Below, piece by piece: positions 29,214 through 38,928 of a stretch of DNA of 64,000 bases. Below the pieces are notes generated by a model. That model searched no databases and was not told where the DNA came from. It worked only from the letters and a program-made list of their open reading frames with translations. A program made the position numbers and the translations under genes. Every line of letters starts with the position of its first letter. The stretch's first letter is position 1. This stretch comes from Verrucosispora sp. WMMD573. GTDB lineage: Bacteria; Actinomycetota; Actinomycetes; Mycobacteriales; Micromonosporaceae. The stretch spans positions 2,852,001 to 2,916,000 of the forward strand of contig NZ_CP114901.1 in assembly GCF_027497175.1 (NCBI RefSeq), read 5' to 3'.

Positions 29214-29572
29214 CGGAAGGCGTCCTTGACGTGCTCGACGTGTGCCCGGCCGAGGCGGGGCAGCAGCACCGAGATGACGTCGAAACGGACCTCGTCGGCG
29301 GTGGTGCCGGTGGCGGCGAGCCAGGCGGCCGCGAGCCCCCGCAGTCGGCGGGCCTTGCGGGGCACCACCGCCTCGGCGGGGCTGCCAAAGGTGGCGGTGC
29401 GTCGGGTCTTCACCTCGCAGAAGGCGAGCACCGGCCCGTCCCAGGCGATGATGTCGATCTCTCCGGCGCGGCAGCGCCAGTTGCGGGCAACCGGGCGTAG
29501 TCCCGCTTCGATCAGGTGCCGGACGGCGCAGCGTTCCCCGTACCCGCCGATCGCCTGATTCCGCTTGGTCAT
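29210..29572 (-). CDS. yraN: YraN family (UPF0102) endonuclease-like protein
   Basis: A 120-residue restriction-endonuclease-fold protein with the PD-(D/E)xK-like core GEIDIIAWDGPVLAFCEVKTRR and the preceding conserved GYGERCAVRHL. The UPF0102 family is linked to DNA uptake genes by neighbourhood, as here with comM and dprA; its function is not settled. Start taken at the ATG giving MTKRNQAIGGYGE; the longer frame to 29665 is unconserved-looking. Confidence 0.88.
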   Translation of the reverse strand: MTKRNQAIGGYGERCAVRHLIEAGLRPVARNWRCRAGEIDIIAWDGPVLAFCEVKTRRTATFGSPAEAVVPRKARRLRGLAAAWLAATGTTADEVRFDVISVLLPRLGRAHVEHVKDAFR

Positions 29573-29753
29573 GAGCGGCACCCTGCTCCCGTACCGGGTC
29601 TCGCAGCGACCCCGCCGCGCTGGCCTGTGGACAGCCGAGGGTGGTGTGGACGAACGGACGATCATGTCCTAGATGTGCTATAGCGGCCTTTGTGTGCTGG
29701 TCAGCCGCCGGGTCGAATGGCGCACGAACCGCTGGTCGAATACGGTGCCCGGC

Positions 29754-30686
29754 GTGGACGGACGACGCAGTTTCGACGACCAGGAGTCGCGCTGGTATCC
29801 AGGCGATCATGACCGTGGCTACGCCGACCCGCAGTGGCGTCCGGCGGGAGAGGGGCACTATCCCGGCGACGAGTCGCGCGCGGTGCCCGAGCAGCGCGGT
29901 GACGACGACGACCGGTACGGCTCTCCGCGACGTGGTGCCCTGACGGACCCGCTCGGTGATGTGGTGGCGGAGACTGAGCGCTACCGGGCGTCGCGTTCCC
30001 GCCGGGCGGAACCGATGGAACCGGACGTCTCCGGTGAACTGCCGGTCGATCGCTCCGGCCGGCGTGCCGCCCGCGAGGTGGTCCCGACCAGCGGCGGGGC
30101 ACCGGTGTCGACGGAGCCGACCCGCGCCGCGCTGGCCGGATACCCGATCGTCGAGGCCAAGCGCGGGCCCGAGGTGACCAACCCGTTGGAGCAGCCGACC
30201 GGGCCGGTGCCGTCGGTGGCACCCCGGACGGAGCCGCCGTCGGGCGAGGCTCCGTCCGGCCCCGCCGACGCCGTGACCGGTCACCCGACGGCCGGTCACC
30301 CGATGATGGGCCACCCGGCGGCGGGGCACCCGACACCTGGTCACCCGGTGGGTGGCGTCCAGCCGGGGGCACCGGCCGGGGACGGCGTCTACCGGACACG
30401 ACGTCCGGTGCTCGCGGTGCTCTTCGCCGTGCTGGTCGTGATCTTCGAGCTGCCCGCGCTGCGGGTGCTGCTGCACGGCGCGACCGTGGACCCGGTTGCC
30501 GCCGGGGACGTGCTGGCGGGGACGTTCCTGGTCTGCGGGCTGCCGATCTTCGCGGCCGGTCTTTACGGGCTGCGGACCACCGGGTTCTCGTTGAGCGACG
30601 GCGCGCGAGGGTGGCTGCGACCGCCGACCGCATACCTGACGGTTGGCCTGGCGCTCTTCCTGGTGGCCGCGATCGCCGCTGGTTGA
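29754..30686 (+). CDS. Conserved membrane protein with long hydrophilic N-terminus
   Basis: A protein of about 310 residues. The first ~210 are charged, Arg/Asp/Pro-rich and disordered-looking, with a tract of GHP repeats (about 180-205). The C-terminus has three hydrophobic segments ([57 protein letters not shown]). I do not recognise a family function. It is divergent from yraN. The GTG at 29754 is chosen; GTG 29745 is also possible. A TATAGC hexamer upstream (about 29690) may be its -10. Confidence 0.7.
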   Translation: MDGRRSFDDQESRWYPGDHDRGYADPQWRPAGEGHYPGDESRAVPEQRGDDDDRYGSPRRGALTDPLGDVVAETERYRASRSRRAEPMEPDVSGELPVDRSGRRAAREVVPTSGGAPVSTEPTRAALAGYPIVEAKRGPEVTNPLEQPTGPVPSVAPRTEPPSGEAPSGPADAVTGHPTAGHPMMGHPAAGHPTPGHPVGGVQPGAPAGDGVYRTRRPVLAVLFAVLVVIFELPALRVLLHGATVDPVAAGDVLAGTFLVCGLPIFAAGLYGLRTTGFSLSDGARGWLRPPTAYLTVGLALFLVAAIAAG

Positions 30687-30731
30687 CCGGCGCCTCGCCG
30701 CACCCGGAGGTGGAGCGGTCGGGAGGGCGCG

Positions 30732-30737
30732 TACACT
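30732..30737 (+). promoter_or_regulatory. Candidate -10 (TACACT) of the rpsB-tsf operon
   Basis: TACACT lies in the 228-bp leader between the membrane-protein gene and rpsB. No convincing -35 is visible at the usual spacing. The remainder of 30687-30914 holds no gene. Confidence 0.3.
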
Positions 30738-30914
30738 GGTCAACCGGCGACCGCCTCGTGCGGTCGACCTCGCGTGCCCTCCTCACGAGTCGTCGTGTGG
30801 CGGCGGCCTCCCTGGTCCCGACCTCGGTCGGGCCCACCATGGTCGACGACCGGGCACCAGGACGCCCGGCCGCCGGCCGGGCGAGACAACCAGGGATCGC
30901 TAGGAGTACGAATC

Positions 30915-31787
30915 ATGGCCGTCGTGACGATGCGTCAGCTGCTGGAAAGTGGTGTTCACTTCGGGCACCAGACCCGGCGCTGGAACCCGAAGATGAAGCG
31001 CTTCATCTTCACCGAGCGTAACGGCATCTACATCATCGACCTGCGTCAGACCCTCGACTACATCGAGAAGGCGTACGACTTCGTGCGCAACACGGTGGCT
31101 GAGGGCGGCAGCATTCTCTTCGTCGGCACGAAGAAGCAGGCGCAGGAGGCGATCGCCGAGCAGGCGACCCGCGTCGGCCAGCCGTACGTCAACCACCGCT
31201 GGCTCGGCGGCATGCTGACCAACTTCCAGACGGTGTACAAGCGGCTGCAGCGGATGAAGGAGCTGGAGGCCCTCGGTGACCTCAGCGGCACCGCCGCCGG
31301 CTACACCAAGAAGGAGACCCTGCAGCTCTCCCGCGAGAAGATCAAGCTGACCCGCACCCTGGGCGGTCTGCGGGACATGCAGAAACTCCCGGCCGCGGTC
31401 TGGGTGGTCGACACCAAGAAGGAGCACATCGCCGTCGACGAGGCCCGCAAGCTGGGCATCCCGGTGATCGCCGTGCTCGACACCAACTGCGACCCGGACG
31501 AGGTCGACTTCCCGATCCCGGGTAACGACGACGCGATCCGCTCGGCCGAGCTGCTGACCAAGGTCGTCGCCGCCGCCGTGGCCGATGGCCTGATCGCCCG
31601 CTCCGGTCGTCGCCGGGGCGGCGACGAGAAGCCGGAGGCGGGTGTCGCCACCGACGAGCCGCTCGCCGAGTGGGAGCGCGAGCTGCTTGAGGAGCCGAAG
31701 AAGGCCGACGAGCAGCAGCCGGCCGCTGAGCAGCCGGCCGCCGAGCAGCCCGCGGCCGAGCAGCCGGCCGCCGTCTCCGGCCAGTGA
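30915..31787 (+). CDS. rpsB: 30S ribosomal protein uS2
   Basis: A 290-residue uS2 with [38 protein letters not shown] and the C-terminal core [21 protein letters not shown]. An actinobacterial tail (about 245-290) ends in repeated AAEQP units. The ATG at 30915 has a TAGGAG site. It is followed by tsf with an intervening hairpin. Confidence 0.97.
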   Translation: MAVVTMRQLLESGVHFGHQTRRWNPKMKRFIFTERNGIYIIDLRQTLDYIEKAYDFVRNTVAEGGSILFVGTKKQAQEAIAEQATRVGQPYVNHRWLGGMLTNFQTVYKRLQRMKELEALGDLSGTAAGYTKKETLQLSREKIKLTRTLGGLRDMQKLPAAVWVVDTKKEHIAVDEARKLGIPVIAVLDTNCDPDEVDFPIPGNDDAIRSAELLTKVVAAAVADGLIARSGRRRGGDEKPEAGVATDEPLAEWERELLEEPKKADEQQPAAEQPAAEQPAAEQPAAVSGQ

Positions 31788-31799
31788 CCGTACCGCCGT

Positions 31800-31832
31800 C
31801 CGGTCACCGTCCGTTCCACCGGCGGTGACCGG
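31800..31832 (+). promoter_or_regulatory. rpsB-tsf intergenic hairpin (attenuator or processing site)
   Basis: A perfect 10-bp stem CCGGTCACCG (31800-31809) / CGGTGACCGG (31823-31832) with a 13-base loop lies 12 bases after the rpsB stop and 88 before tsf. It could set the rpsB:tsf transcript ratio; no T tract is present. Confidence 0.5.
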
Positions 31833-31920
31833 CGGCGGGTAGACCGGGCACGAACCTCTCGGAACCGGGTAATTGTCACCTCAGACCATTCCACGCAGTC
31901 TCAACACCGAAGAGAGAGCC

Positions 31921-32748
31921 ATGTCCCAGATCACCGCCGCGGACGTCAAGAAGCTCCGCGACCTGACCGGCGCCGGCATGATGGACAGCAAGAAGGCCCT
32001 GACCGAGGCCGAGGGCGACTTCGACAAGGCCGTCGAGATCCTGCGCGTCAAGGGCGCCAAGGACGTCGGCAAGCGGGCCGGCCGGACCGCCGCGAACGGT
32101 CTGGTCGCGCACTCCGGCAAGGCGCTGCTCGAACTCAACTGCGAGACCGACTTCGTCGCCAAGAACGACAGCTTCATCGCCCTGGCGCAGCAGCTCGTGG
32201 AGCACGGCGAGCGCGCCGGCGTCAGCAACGCCGAGGAGCTGCTCGCCACCGAGATCGACGGCCGTACGGTCGCCGACCTGGTCCAGGAGCAGTCCGCCAA
32301 GATCGGCGAGAAGTTGGTGCTCAACCGCTTCGCCAAGCTCGACGGCACCGTCGCGGTCTACCTGCACCGTAAGGCGCAGGACCTGCCGCCGGCGGTGGGC
32401 GTGCTGGTGCAGTACACCGGCAAGGCCGACGAGGCGGGCGACGCCGACGCGCGCGGTGCGGCGATGCAGATCGCCGCGATGCGGCCGCAGTACCTCACCC
32501 GGGACGAGGTGCCGGCCGAGGTCGTCGAGTCCGAGCGGCGCATCGCCGAGCAGACCGCGCGCGAGGAGAACAAGCCCGAGGCCGCGCTGCCGAAGATCGT
32601 CGAGGGTCGGGTCAACTCCTTCTTCAAGGACTTCGTCCTGCTGGAGCAGTCCTCGGTGACCGACAACAAGAAGACGGTGAAGCAGGTGCTGGCCGAGGCC
32701 GGCATCGAGGTCACCGGCTTCGTGCGGTTCGAGGTCGGCCAGGCCTGA
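31921..32748 (+). CDS. tsf: Elongation factor Ts
   Basis: A 275-residue EF-Tu guanine-nucleotide exchange factor. The N-terminal UBA-like domain has [18 protein letters not shown], and later family blocks include [12 protein letters not shown] and [16 protein letters not shown]. The ATG at 31921 is preceded by GAGAGAG. It belongs to the rpsB-tsf operon, which ends at the hairpin at 32794. Confidence 0.97.
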   Translation: MSQITAADVKKLRDLTGAGMMDSKKALTEAEGDFDKAVEILRVKGAKDVGKRAGRTAANGLVAHSGKALLELNCETDFVAKNDSFIALAQQLVEHGERAGVSNAEELLATEIDGRTVADLVQEQSAKIGEKLVLNRFAKLDGTVAVYLHRKAQDLPPAVGVLVQYTGKADEAGDADARGAAMQIAAMRPQYLTRDEVPAEVVESERRIAEQTAREENKPEAALPKIVEGRVNSFFKDFVLLEQSSVTDNKKTVKQVLAEAGIEVTGFVRFEVGQA

Positions 32749-32793
32749 GCCGGCTCGGGGCGCACCGCGCCCGTGGGCTGGGAGCAACGACAA

Positions 32794-32841
32794 GACGAGG
32801 AGGCCGCCGGTGTATGCGATACACACCGCGGCCTCCTCGTC
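32794..32841 (+). terminator. Strong terminator after tsf
   Basis: Arms GACGAGGAGGCCGC (32794-32807) and GCGGCCTCCTCGTC (32828-32841) pair, and the stem extends imperfectly through GGTGTA/TACACACC to a short loop. It separates rpsB-tsf from pyrH. Confidence 0.85.
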
Positions 32842-32903
32842 CCATAAGGTCGGCAGCGGCAGGTACGCGCACCTGAGCGCGCCAGTGGGGGAAGGACGGG
32901 CGG

Positions 32904-33671
32904 ATGACGCAGGTTGTGAGTGACCGGACGTTGGCGGCGGACGATCCGACGGCACCACCGCCCGGCCGGGCCCGGCGGGTGGTGCTCAAGCTGTCCGGTG
33001 AGGTGTTCGGTGGGGGCGCCATCGGCGTCGACCCGGATGTCGTGCAGGCCATCGCGCGGCAGATCGCCACCGTGGTACGCCGAGGTGTGCAGGTCTCCGT
33101 GGTGGTCGGCGGCGGCAACTTCTTCCGGGGCGCCGAGTTGCAGAAGCGGGGCATGGACCGCGCCCGGGCGGACTACATGGGCATGCTCGGCACGGTGATG
33201 AACTGCCTGGCCCTCCAGGACTTCCTGGAGAAGGAGGGCATCGAGACCCGGGTGCAGAGCGCCATCACGATGGCCCAGGTGGCCGAGCCGTACATCCCGC
33301 TGCGGGCGATCCGGCACCTGGAGAAGGGCCGCGTGGTCATCTTCGGCGCCGGTGCGGGCATGCCGTACTTCTCCACCGACACGGTGGCCGCCCAGCGCGC
33401 GCTGGAGATCCACGCGGACGTCGTGCTGATGAGCAAGAACGGCGTGGACGGCGTATACACGGCCGATCCCCGGATCGATCCGACCGCCAGCAAGTTCGAC
33501 TCGATCACCTTCTCCGAGGTGCTGCGTCGCAACCTCCGGGTCGCCGACGCGGCCGCCTTCAGCCTCTGCATGGAGAACGGCCTGCCGATGCTGGTCTTCG
33601 GCGCGCAGGGCGACGACACCATCGTCCGGGCCGTGGGTGGCGACAAGATCGGCACGCTGATCACCACCTGA
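32904..33671 (+). CDS. pyrH: UMP kinase
   Basis: A 255-residue hexameric UMP kinase of the amino-acid-kinase fold, making UDP for nucleotide and cell-wall synthesis. Motifs: [44 protein letters not shown] and [13 protein letters not shown]. About 20 residues precede the core. A GGGGAAGGA site lies before the ATG. frr follows 81 bases later. Confidence 0.96.
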   Translation: MTQVVSDRTLAADDPTAPPPGRARRVVLKLSGEVFGGGAIGVDPDVVQAIARQIATVVRRGVQVSVVVGGGNFFRGAELQKRGMDRARADYMGMLGTVMNCLALQDFLEKEGIETRVQSAITMAQVAEPYIPLRAIRHLEKGRVVIFGAGAGMPYFSTDTVAAQRALEIHADVVLMSKNGVDGVYTADPRIDPTASKFDSITFSEVLRRNLRVADAAAFSLCMENGLPMLVFGAQGDDTIVRAVGGDKIGTLITT

Positions 33672-33752
33672 GCCGACCGCCGACGGCGATTGCGGCGGTC
33701 CCCGGTGACCCGACAAGCCCACGACGAGCACAAGAAGGAGGCGAGGAGACCG

Positions 33753-34310
33753 GTGATCGACGACACCCTCCTCGAGGCCGAGGAGAAGATGGAGCGTGCG
33801 GTCGAGCACGCCAAGGAGGAGTTCGGCGCCATCCGCACCGGTCGCGCGACTCCAGCCATGTTCTCCAAGGTCATCATCGACTACTACGGCAGCCCGACCC
33901 CGCTGACGCAGATGGCGTCGGTGGCCGTCCCCGAGCCGCGGATGGCCATCATCAAGCCGTACGACAACTCGCAGATCAATGCGATGGAGAAGGCGATCCG
34001 CGACTCGGACCTCGGGGTCAACCCGAACAACGAGGGCAACCAGCTGCGCATCCTGCTCCCGCAGATGACCGAGGAACGCCGTCGCGACATGATCAAGGTG
34101 GCCCGGCACAAGGGTGAGGAGGCGAAGGTCGCCATCCGCAACATCCGCCGCAAGGGCAAGGAAGAACTGGACCGGCTCGTCAAGGACGGCGAGGTCGGCG
34201 AGGACGAGGGCCGTCGCGCGGAGAAGGAACTGGACGACCTGACCCAGCGCTACGTGTCGCACGTCGACGAGTTGGTCAAGCACAAGGAGTCCGAACTCCT
34301 GGAAGTCTGA
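33753..34310 (+). CDS. frr: Ribosome recycling factor
   Basis: A 185-residue RRF, the family's usual length. Landmarks: [19 protein letters not shown], the linker ATPLTQ equivalent SPTPLTQMA, and the helical [22 protein letters not shown] region. The GTG at 33753 ([13 protein letters not shown]) has GGAGGCGAGGAG upstream, better than the earlier in-frame start at 33690. It acts after termination with EF-G. Confidence 0.96.
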   Translation: MIDDTLLEAEEKMERAVEHAKEEFGAIRTGRATPAMFSKVIIDYYGSPTPLTQMASVAVPEPRMAIIKPYDNSQINAMEKAIRDSDLGVNPNNEGNQLRILLPQMTEERRRDMIKVARHKGEEAKVAIRNIRRKGKEELDRLVKDGEVGEDEGRRAEKELDDLTQRYVSHVDELVKHKESELLEV

Positions 34311-34324
34311 CGCCGAGGTCACCC

Positions 34325-34393
34325 CCTCCTTGATCATGAAGTTGTTGTCCTCGTCACCGGCGTGGCGTGGTGACAACTTCATGATCAAGGAGG
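34325..34393. repeat. Long-armed palindrome, TGATCATGA family copy 2
   Basis: Perfect 21-bp arms (34325-34345 and 34373-34393) contain CCTTGATCATGAAGTTGT, with a 27-base loop that itself holds GTCACC/GGTGAC. It starts 15 bases after the frr stop. It is the longest member of the family with copies at 16043, 42158 and 43554, and here it could double as the frr terminator. Confidence 0.92.
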
Positions 34394-34589
34394 TGGGGAC
34401 GGACACCGGTACGTCCTGTCGGGCGGGCGGGTGCAGTAGGCTCGGCACGATTCCCGGTGACCCGACGGTGAACGGTGGGGATCGGCCAGCCGACAGGCCG
34501 GCACATAGACGGAGCGTCTCGCGCGGGTAGGGGATGGTAGTGGCTGTGCGTCAAGTGGTGGATCTCGTACCGCTCGCCCCTGGTGCGTG

Positions 34590-35984
34590 ATGTCCCACCT
34601 CGACCCCTACGGCGGCGCCGAGGCCCGTGACTGGGATCGCCCGGACCGACCCACCTCGCTGCCCTGGCCGGATCCGGACGTGGAACCCGGTCCGTGGGGC
34701 CGCGGCCCGCAGCCCGCAGCCGAGCTGTACGCCAACCCGCGCACCCGACCCGGCCCGCAGTCCGAGCAGCCATACGCCCATCGCCCCGACGACCGGGGTG
34801 GCCCGGTCGGCGCGGAGTTCGGCGAGCCGTACGACGCTGACCCGGATCGACGCGGTCGGTACGTCGGCGACCGGCCGACCCAGGAGAGCCGCAACGGGCG
34901 CGGACCCGCCAGCTGGGACCAGCCACCGCACGGGCGCAACGGAGTCCGCGACCTGGACCACGGCGACGCGCCCACCGCGCAGATCGCTCCGGTACGGGTG
35001 GGCGCCGGTCGGGACCATGACGACGCGCCCACCACCCAGCTCGCGGCCGTGCCGCCCGGTGCCGCGGACCCCGAGGCACCACAGCCTGACGGGGCGGACG
35101 CCCCGGGCCGGCGTCACCGGGGCCGGCGTCGGGCCGGTGCCGGCCGGCCGGCCACGCAGCCGGGCGCGAGCCGGGCCGGGCGGAACCTGCCGGCGGCCAT
35201 CTCGGTCGGCGTGGGCCTGGGCGCGGCGGTCCTGCTGCCCCTGTTCCTCTATACCCCGGCGTTCCTGCTGGTGCTGGCCGCCGCGTTCGGCGTCGGCATC
35301 TGGGAAATGTCCCGCGCGGTGCGTCGTGGCGGCGCCGAGGTGCCGCTGGTGCCGCTGGTCGCCGGTGGGGTGCTCACCGTCACCCTGGCCTGGTTCGCCG
35401 GGCTGGACGCGCTCCTGCTGGGCCTCCTGGTCACCGTGGCGGGCACCTTGGTCTGGCGGCTCGGCGACGGTACGGCCAACCTTCGGCGGGACATGACCGC
35501 CGCGACCCTGATCTCGGTGTACGTACCGTTTCTCGGCGGCTTCGCCGCTCTGCTCGCCTCGTCTCCCGGTGACGGTGCGCTGCGGGTGCTGGTGACGTTG
35601 GTCGCGGTGGTGCTTTCCGACACCGGTGGATACGCGGCCGGTGCCAACTTCGGCAAGCGGCCGATGGCCCCGACGATCAGCCCGAAGAAGTCCTGGGAAG
35701 GTTTTGCCGGCTCGGTCGGCGCGGCGGCGTTGGGCAGCGCCGTACTGCTCTGGCTGCTGTTCGACGTGGCGCCCTGGTGGGGTGCGGTGTTCGGGATGGC
35801 GGTCTCCGGCGCCGCGGTCCTCGGTGACCTCGCCGAGTCGATGATCAAGCGGGATCTCGGCGTGAAGGACATGAGCAACCTGCTGCCCGGCCACGGCGGC
35901 CTGATGGACCGGCTCGACTCCGTGCTGTTCGCGGTGCCGACGGCGTACCTGCTGCTCGTGGTGTTCGTTCCGGCGGTGAGCTGA
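34590..35984 (+). CDS. cdsA: Phosphatidate cytidylyltransferase
   Basis: CdsA makes CDP-diacylglycerol for phospholipid synthesis. The C-terminal ~270 residues hold about eight membrane segments and end with the family signature [20 protein letters not shown] plus MDRLDS. The N-terminal ~190 residues are a hydrophilic, Pro/Asp/Arg-rich extension absent from E. coli CdsA; such extensions occur in actinobacteria. Start at ATG 34590 (GTG 34587 immediately precedes it). Confidence 0.93.
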   Translation: MSHLDPYGGAEARDWDRPDRPTSLPWPDPDVEPGPWGRGPQPAAELYANPRTRPGPQSEQPYAHRPDDRGGPVGAEFGEPYDADPDRRGRYVGDRPTQESRNGRGPASWDQPPHGRNGVRDLDHGDAPTAQIAPVRVGAGRDHDDAPTTQLAAVPPGAADPEAPQPDGADAPGRRHRGRRRAGAGRPATQPGASRAGRNLPAAISVGVGLGAAVLLPLFLYTPAFLLVLAAAFGVGIWEMSRAVRRGGAEVPLVPLVAGGVLTVTLAWFAGLDALLLGLLVTVAGTLVWRLGDGTANLRRDMTAATLISVYVPFLGGFAALLASSPGDGALRVLVTLVAVVLSDTGGYAAGANFGKRPMAPTISPKKSWEGFAGSVGAAALGSAVLLWLLFDVAPWWGAVFGMAVSGAAVLGDLAESMIKRDLGVKDMSNLLPGHGGLMDRLDSVLFAVPTAYLLLVVFVPAVS

Positions 35985-36088
35985 GGCATGGCCCACGCCG
36001 ACGGGATCGGGGCACGGACGAGGCGGCAGCGGATCCGGCACCTCCGCAGGGGTGCGTTTCGAGCCGGGCGTGCCAGACTGGACGTGCC

Positions 36089-37240
36089 ATGACGAGTCTT
36101 CCCCTGATGCCTGTCGACCCGGACGCGCCTGGCGCGCGCCGGGCGGCGATGCCACCGCAACACCTCGCCGACCTCGACCTCGCCGGCCGGAAGGACCTGG
36201 TCACGGAGCTGGGCGAGTCGGCGTTCCGGGCCCGGCAGGTCTCCACCCACTACTTCGGCCGGCTGGTCCGCGATCCCGCCCAGATGACCGACCTGCCGGC
36301 GTCGTCCCGCGACCGCCTGGCCGACCAGCTGCTCCCCCGGCTGCTCACCCCGGTCCGCGAGCTGGCCTGCGACGACGGCGCGACCCGCAAGGCGTTGTGG
36401 CGGTTGCACGACGGATCGCTGGTGGAGAGCGTGCTGATGGGCTACCCGGACCGGGTCACCGTCTGCATCTCCAGCCAGGCCGGATGCGGCATGGCGTGCC
36501 CGTTCTGTGCGACGGGTCAGGCCGGCCTGACCCGTAACCTCTCCACTGCCGAGATCGTCGACCAGGCGGTCTACCTGGCGGGCGTGGCCGCCTCCGGCAA
36601 GGTCGCGGGGTCACCGCCGAGGCTGTCGCACGTGGTCTTCATGGGCATGGGGGAGCCGCTGGCGAACTACAACCGGGTGATCGCCGCGATCCGCCGCCTG
36701 GTCGCGCCGCCGCCCGAGGGGCTCGGCCTGTCGCAGCGGCACATCACCGTTTCCACGGTCGGGCTGGTGCCGGCCATCCACCGACTGGCCAGCGAAGACC
36801 TCTCCGTGACTCTTGCGCTGTCGCTGCATGCCCCCGATGATGAGCTGCGCGACGAACTCGTGCCGGTCAACCAGCGCTGGAAGGTGTCCGAGGTGCTGGA
36901 CGCCGCCTGGGCCTACGCGGCCCGCACGGGCCGTCGTGTGTCGATCGAGTACGCGATGATCAAGGACGTGAACGACCAGCCGTGGCGAGCTGACCTGCTC
37001 GGCCGGCTGCTGGCCGGCAAGTTGGCCCACGTGAACCTGATCCCGCTCAACCCGACTCCGGGCAGCCGCTGGGACGCCAGCCCGAAGCCGGTCGAGCGGG
37101 AGTTCGTCCGGCGGTTGCGCGACGCCGGGGTGCCCACCACGGTGCGGGACACCAGGGGTCGCGAGATCGACGGAGCATGTGGGCAACTGGCCGCCGCGGA
37201 GGACAGTGGCACCGACCCGGCCGGGGAGATGACGGCGTGA
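36089..37240 (+). CDS. rlmN: Dual-specificity RNA methyltransferase RlmN
   Basis: A 383-residue radical SAM enzyme that makes m2A2503 in 23S rRNA and m2A37 in some tRNAs. The cluster motif CGMACPFC (CxxxCxxC) is present, as are [24 protein letters not shown] and the C-terminal methyl-carrying Cys region [11 protein letters not shown]. The ATG at 36089 gives [13 protein letters not shown]. Located after cdsA as in other actinobacteria. Confidence 0.96.
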   Translation: MTSLPLMPVDPDAPGARRAAMPPQHLADLDLAGRKDLVTELGESAFRARQVSTHYFGRLVRDPAQMTDLPASSRDRLADQLLPRLLTPVRELACDDGATRKALWRLHDGSLVESVLMGYPDRVTVCISSQAGCGMACPFCATGQAGLTRNLSTAEIVDQAVYLAGVAASGKVAGSPPRLSHVVFMGMGEPLANYNRVIAAIRRLVAPPPEGLGLSQRHITVSTVGLVPAIHRLASEDLSVTLALSLHAPDDELRDELVPVNQRWKVSEVLDAAWAYAARTGRRVSIEYAMIKDVNDQPWRADLLGRLLAGKLAHVNLIPLNPTPGSRWDASPKPVEREFVRRLRDAGVPTTVRDTRGREIDGACGQLAAAEDSGTDPAGEMTA

Positions 37241-37271
37241 CCGGGCGTGGCGAACGAGACCAGGAGACATA

Positions 37272-38369
37272 GTGGCGAGTCAGGGTCAGCGTTTCCGGCG
37301 TAAGGCGCTCCGCCGGGGATACAAGGTTGACGAGGTGGACGCCTTCCTGGACCGGGTCGAGGCGACACTCGCCGGGCAGCCGGTAGGGGCGCCGGTGGCC
37401 TCGCAGGAGGTCCATGACGTCGTCTTCCGGGTTCGCTTCAACGGCTATGACGAGTGGCAGGTCGACCTGCACCTCGACCGGGTCGAACGGCAGCTGGCGG
37501 AGCTGGAGGAGCGCGGCGGGGTGTCCGCTCGCGGCGACGGCCGGATGGGCCCGATGGAGCGGATGGGCCCCGGCATGCGCGAGGACCGCGGCATGTCCCC
37601 GGTGCCGCAGCCACCGATGCCGCCCCGGACGATGCCGGCACAGGCCGGCCCGCCCTATGGCCGCTACGACGAGCCGACGGGCGCCTTCGCCGGCGGGTAC
37701 GACAACGCTCCCCGGGGTGGTTACGACGGCCCGCGCGGTGCCGCCGCGCCGATGGGCCCGGGCGCGCCGATGGGTCCTCCTCCCGGCGGCATGGGTCACG
37801 GCGGGCCTCCGCCGCGCGGACTGCCCGCCGGCCCCGGCGGCTACGGTCCACCGGACGCGCCGGGTGGCTACGGTCCGCCGGACGGTCCCGGCGGCTACGG
37901 TCCCCCGGACGAGCAGCGCTTCGACGGGTTCGAGGCGGGTCGGCACGGCCGTACGGACATGACCGCCGAGATCAGGCTGCCGGACCGCGATCCCCGGCGT
38001 GGCCCGGCGGGCCCTCCCGGCCTGCCGCAGCAGGCGCTGGGCGGCCCTCCGATGGGCGGCCCTCCGGCGATGGGCGGTCCGCCCGCGATGGGTGGGCCTC
38101 CGATGGCCGGCCCGCCCGGCAGCGACCTCTACCGGGTGGACCAGATCCGGCGCAGCTTCCAGGTCCGTCGCTTCGGCAGCGGATACGACCCGGACCAGGT
38201 GGACCGGTTCTTCGAGTCACTGCTCGGCGGGATGGCCGGGCGCAACCAGATGCCGGTGAACCCGAAGGACCTGGACACGCTGCGCTTCGGGCTGGTGCAG
38301 GGCGGCTACTTCGAGGCCGAGGTCGACGCCGCGCTGAAGAACGTGCAGGACATCCTCTTCGGCCGCTGA
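37272..38369 (+). CDS. DivIVA-motif protein with Pro/Gly/Met-rich spacer
   Basis: A 365-residue protein with two short DivIVA-like motifs, one at each end: RRGYKVDEVDAFLDRV (about 14-29) and GSGYDPDQVDRFFESL (about 300-315). Each is followed by a strand-rich FRVRFNGYDEWQVDLHLD- or LRFGLVQGGYFEAEVDAAL-like segment. The 180-residue middle is low complexity with GGYGPPD and GGPPMGGPP repeats. No long coiled coil is visible, so it is not a typical Wag31/DivIVA polar scaffold. GTG start with GGAGA upstream. Function unknown. Confidence 0.8.
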   Translation: MASQGQRFRRKALRRGYKVDEVDAFLDRVEATLAGQPVGAPVASQEVHDVVFRVRFNGYDEWQVDLHLDRVERQLAELEERGGVSARGDGRMGPMERMGPGMREDRGMSPVPQPPMPPRTMPAQAGPPYGRYDEPTGAFAGGYDNAPRGGYDGPRGAAAPMGPGAPMGPPPGGMGHGGPPPRGLPAGPGGYGPPDAPGGYGPPDGPGGYGPPDEQRFDGFEAGRHGRTDMTAEIRLPDRDPRRGPAGPPGLPQQALGGPPMGGPPAMGGPPAMGGPPMAGPPGSDLYRVDQIRRSFQVRRFGSGYDPDQVDRFFESLLGGMAGRNQMPVNPKDLDTLRFGLVQGGYFEAEVDAALKNVQDILFGR

Positions 38370-38380
38370 CAGACAGCGAT

Positions 38381-38423
38381 GCGCGAGGGCCCGCCTCCGG
38401 GAACGGAGAGCGGGCCCTCGCGC
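38381..38423. terminator. Bidirectional terminator
   Basis: A 14-bp perfect stem GCGCGAGGGCCCGC (38381-38394) / GCGGGCCCTCGCGC (38410-38423) lies between the DivIVA-motif gene and the convergent small membrane-protein gene. TTG follows on the plus strand. Confidence 0.8.
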
Positions 38424-38516
38424 TTGCCTACCCAGGTGCGTGCGCCGGCCGGCCGTCAGGTCGTCGCGCCGGGTCCGGTCGCTCAGCAGCGCGGGCCGTT
38501 GCGGCTGAACAGGTCG

Positions 38517-38738
38517 TCAGGAGCGCAGGCCGTTGCGGCGCAGCACCACGTCACCGATCACGATGAGCAGCAGGAGCGCGGCCAAGCCGATCAGCCAGAG
38601 GTTTTCGACCCTGCCCTCGTGGTTGCCGCAGAGCATGGCCAGCAGCGCGAACGCGGTGACCACCGCGCCGATCCGCCCGGCCTTACGATGCCCGGGCTTG
38701 TGCTGGTCTGGCGACGTTACCGGCTCGCTGCCTGCCAC
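38517..38738 (-). CDS. Small two-helix membrane protein
   Basis: A 73-residue protein starting at GTG 38738 with a strong GAGGAAGGA site. A hydrophilic N-terminus (VAGSEPVTSPDQHKPGHRKAG) precedes two hydrophobic segments (IGAVVTAFALLAMLCGNH and LWLIGLAALLLLIVIGDVVL) and a basic end RRNGLRS. No family recognised. It is divergent from the MBL/Rieske gene. Confidence 0.72.
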   Translation of the reverse strand: MAGSEPVTSPDQHKPGHRKAGRIGAVVTAFALLAMLCGNHEGRVENLWLIGLAALLLLIVIGDVVLRRNGLRS

Positions 38739-38928
38739 TGTCGGTCCTTCCTCGCGAACGGATCTGCGGCTAGTCTGGCACGTCCCCCGTGAAGGTTCCC
38801 GGCCAGGGCCGATGGGCCCCGCTCTGGTGGGTGGCAGGGCACTACCGGCGTCGCGGGGCGAGGACCAGACTGCCTCCGGTAGCGTTCTGGGGCGTACACC
38901 TTGATTGTCTTTTTGAGGGGGAACTGCG

